Positions 62,352 to 64,000 of a stretch of 64,000 nt of DNA are shown here, in pieces (the first letter of the stretch is position 1; every line of letters begins with the position of its first letter). Where the stretch lies: NCBI GenBank assembly GCA_964555285.1, contig CAZKRM010000016.1, forward strand, positions 1 to 64,000, written 5' to 3'. Source of the stretch: JBBIQV01 sp964555285 (GTDB taxonomy: Bacteria > Nitrospirota > Nitrospiria > Nitrospirales > Nitrospiraceae). Both the position numbers and the translations under genes were made by a program. Under the pieces are notes generated by a model. The model made no database searches, was not told where the DNA came from, and saw nothing but the letters and a program-made list of their open reading frames with translations.

Positions 62352-64000
62352 GTGCCTTCCGAAACACCGAATAGCGCGGTGACATCCAACATTGATCCCG
62401 TCGCGCACGGTCGCCCGTTACTGGGAACGATCCTCAGGGAACGGTTTCAACTTTCGGAGGCGAAACTCGAAGAAGCGCTGTCTCTCCAAGAATCCAAAGG
62501 GGGTCGACTTGGCGACATCCTGATGCGTCTGCGCGCGGTGCAGGAAGATGAGTTGCTCCAAGCACTGGCCTATCAACTCGAGTTGCCGTGGATGCCGCAG
62601 GTCGAGCTGACTCGTATCGACCACACCCTTGTCAAGAAGGTGCCCATCGCCTTTGCGCGCCGCTATCGAATTCTCCCGCTCTGGATGGAGGACGGCGGCA
62701 GCATCGTCGCCATCACCGATCCGATGGAGACCGCGGCGCTGGATGACATGCGTCTTCTCTTGGACACTCCTGTGCGGCCTGTCCTCACGACGAGCGTCAC
62801 GCTGCTCTCGTGCCTCAATCAGGTCTACGATCAAACTGCCGGTCCGGTCGGAGCCGATCAGGTGCTGGAGGACCTTGCCGGAGCAGACAGTCTCGATAAG
62901 CTCGCGCACGAACTGGATGAACCCCAAGATCTGCTTGATGCCACGGACGAGGCTCCGATCATCCGTCTCGTCAATTCCATCCTGTTTCAGGCGGTGAAGC
63001 AGCGTGCGAGCGACATCCACGTGGAGTCCTTCGAGCGTGGCGTCGTCGTTCGGTACCGCATCGATGGCGTGCTCTACCCGGTGCTGACGCCGCCCAAGCA
63101 GCTTCAGGCCAACCTTATTGCTCGGCTGAAGATCATGGCCGGGTTGAATATCGCGGAGAGGCGCTTGCCCCAGGATGGCCGCTTCACGATCCGCACGGCG
63201 GGGAAGGATGTGGATCTTCGCGTCTCCGTGCTGCCGACGGCCCACGGCGAGCGAGTGGTGCTGCGCTTACTCGAGAAAGAAAACAAGTTGCTCAACCTAT
63301 CCGAGATGGGACTGAGTCCCGAACAGTTAACCGTGGTCGAGCAACTGATCCACTTATCGCATGGCATTCTCCTCGTGACCGGCCCGACCGGCAGCGGCAA
63401 AACCACGACGCTCTACGCGGCTCTGAGCCTGATCAACGCGCCCGACAAGAACATCATTACCGTCGAGGATCCGATCGAGTATCAGTTGCTCGGCATCGGG
63501 CAGATGCAGGTCAATGCCAAGATTAACCTGACGTTCGCGGCAGGCTTGCGCTCGATCCTTCGGCAAGACCCCGACGTGATTATGATCGGCGAAATCCGGG
63601 ATCGGGAAACGGCCGAGATCGCCATCCATGCCTCGCTGACCGGACACCTGGTGTTCTCGACTTTGCACACCAATGATGCCGCCAGCGCGGCGACGCGCTT
63701 GATCGACATGGGCATCGAGCCCTTCCTCGTGGCCTCCTCGGTCGTGGCGATCCTTGCGCAGCGGCTGGTCCGAAAAGTGTGTCCGGATTGCCGGCAGCCC
63801 TATGAACCCACGGAGGACGAACTGGCCCGTCTCGGCCTCCCCTCCTCCGGCGTGCGCCCGACGTTCTACCGAGGAACCGGCTGCCCTGCCTGCTCACTGA
63901 CCGGGTATCGTGGCCGAACCGGGATTTATGAAATCTTGGTGATGGACGACGACCTGCGTCGCTTGGTCGGCACCAAGGCGGACGCGGCGGCGATCAAGCA
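62352..64000 (+). CDS. gspE: Type II secretion ATPase GspE (runs off the window)
   Basis: An incomplete gene, open to the window end. GTG start behind AAGGAGG (62341-62347). The N-terminal GspE_N/MshEN domain covers about residues 20-160 (LGTILRERFQLSEAKLEEAL, LALAYQLELPWMPQVELTRI). The ATPase core follows with VNSILFQAVKQRASDIHVES (Asp box side), Walker A VTGPTGSGKTTTLYA, Asp-box/Walker B region RQDPDVIMIGEIRDRETAEI and the His box HASLTGHLVFSTLHTNDA. A tetracysteine zinc site follows: CPDC and CPAC. PilB-type proteins are close relatives, but the context (gspC, gspD nearby) favours GspE. Confidence 0.88.
   Translation, partial: MPSETPNSAVTSNIDPVAHGRPLLGTILRERFQLSEAKLEEALSLQESKGGRLGDILMRLRAVQEDELLQALAYQLELPWMPQVELTRIDHTLVKKVPIAFARRYRILPLWMEDGGSIVAITDPMETAALDDMRLLLDTPVRPVLTTSVTLLSCLNQVYDQTAGPVGADQVLEDLAGADSLDKLAHELDEPQDLLDATDEAPIIRLVNSILFQAVKQRASDIHVESFERGVVVRYRIDGVLYPVLTPPKQLQANLIARLKIMAGLNIAERRLPQDGRFTIRTAGKDVDLRVSVLPTAHGERVVLRLLEKENKLLNLSEMGLSPEQLTVVEQLIHLSHGILLVTGPTGSGKTTTLYAALSLINAPDKNIITVEDPIEYQLLGIGQMQVNAKINLTFAAGLRSILRQDPDVIMIGEIRDRETAEIAIHASLTGHLVFSTLHTNDAASAATRLIDMGIEPFLVASSVVAILAQRLVRKVCPDCRQPYEPTEDELARLGLPSSGVRPTFYRGTGCPACSLTGYRGRTGIYEILVMDDDLRRLVGTKADAAAIK

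Noticed and set aside
61958..62392. 144-aa minus-strand frame upstream of gspE
   Set aside because: Overlaps the gspE start region and has no ribosome-binding site or family match.

Overview
The window looks like chromosomal DNA of a Gram-negative, moderately GC-rich bacterium. LPS genes (lptF, lptG, lpxD), type II secretion genes (gspC, gspD, gspE) and outer-membrane lipoprotein genes show the Gram-negative envelope. The mix of a flavin/Fe-S oxidoreductase with a small c-type cytochrome, a Pil-Chp-like chemosensory cluster, DUF5069, DUF3365 and many short palindromic intergenic repeats recalls Nitrospirota (Nitrospira-like), but that is an inference without a marker gene.

Layout. (1) 1-8.4 kb, minus strand: a defence island with hsdM, a DUF1016 nuclease gene, hsdS, a TrlF-type PHP/SMC-like ATPase, an AlbA_2/ATPase protein and a decayed hsdR start. 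The DUF1016 gene carries a clean 285-bp insertion bounded by 13-bp inverted repeats and encoding a GIY-YIG protein. (2) 8.6-14 kb: an MntA/HepT toxin-antitoxin pair, then an operon of FAD/Fe-S 2-hydroxyacid oxidoreductase, diheme cytochrome and MoaD/ThiS-like protein, divergent from a glyoxylate/hydroxypyruvate reductase. (3) 14-22.4 kb: a TPR protein, a cold-shock protein with a long leader, and the envelope genes lptF-lptG-fabF-acp-lpxD. (4) 22.9-36 kb, minus strand: an eleven-gene chemosensory cluster (heme-type sensor, CheY, CheW, PilJ-like MCP, hybrid CheA, two CheW-like proteins, REC-coiled coil, pseudo-Hpt protein, ExeA-like ATPase, divergent HD-GYP) with no CheR or CheB. (5) 36.5-52 kb: housekeeping and mixed genes, including a B12/radical SAM protein, 1-Cys peroxiredoxin, two tRNAs, rdgB, rph, rnd, a malic enzyme, a 59-aa secreted protein, and a very large thioredoxin-fold (YyaL/DUF255) protein fused to an aldo/keto reductase. 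(6) 52.2-64 kb: an OmpA-like lipoprotein, a response regulator and a type II secretion locus in which gspC-gspD are separated from gspE by about 6 kb of toxin-antitoxin modules, a CPBP protease, a large subtilase and a lipoprotein resembling the subtilase propeptide.

How the parts may work together. The subtilase ends in a Gly-rich, Cys-containing sorting tail of the JDVT-CTERM kind, and the nearby CPBP protein resembles the MrtJ protease thought to process such tails. Between gspD and gspE they read as a self-contained secretion and surface-anchoring unit, with the free-standing propeptide as a possible inhibitor or folding helper. The other main novelty is the GIY-YIG insertion that keeps its host nuclease frame open.
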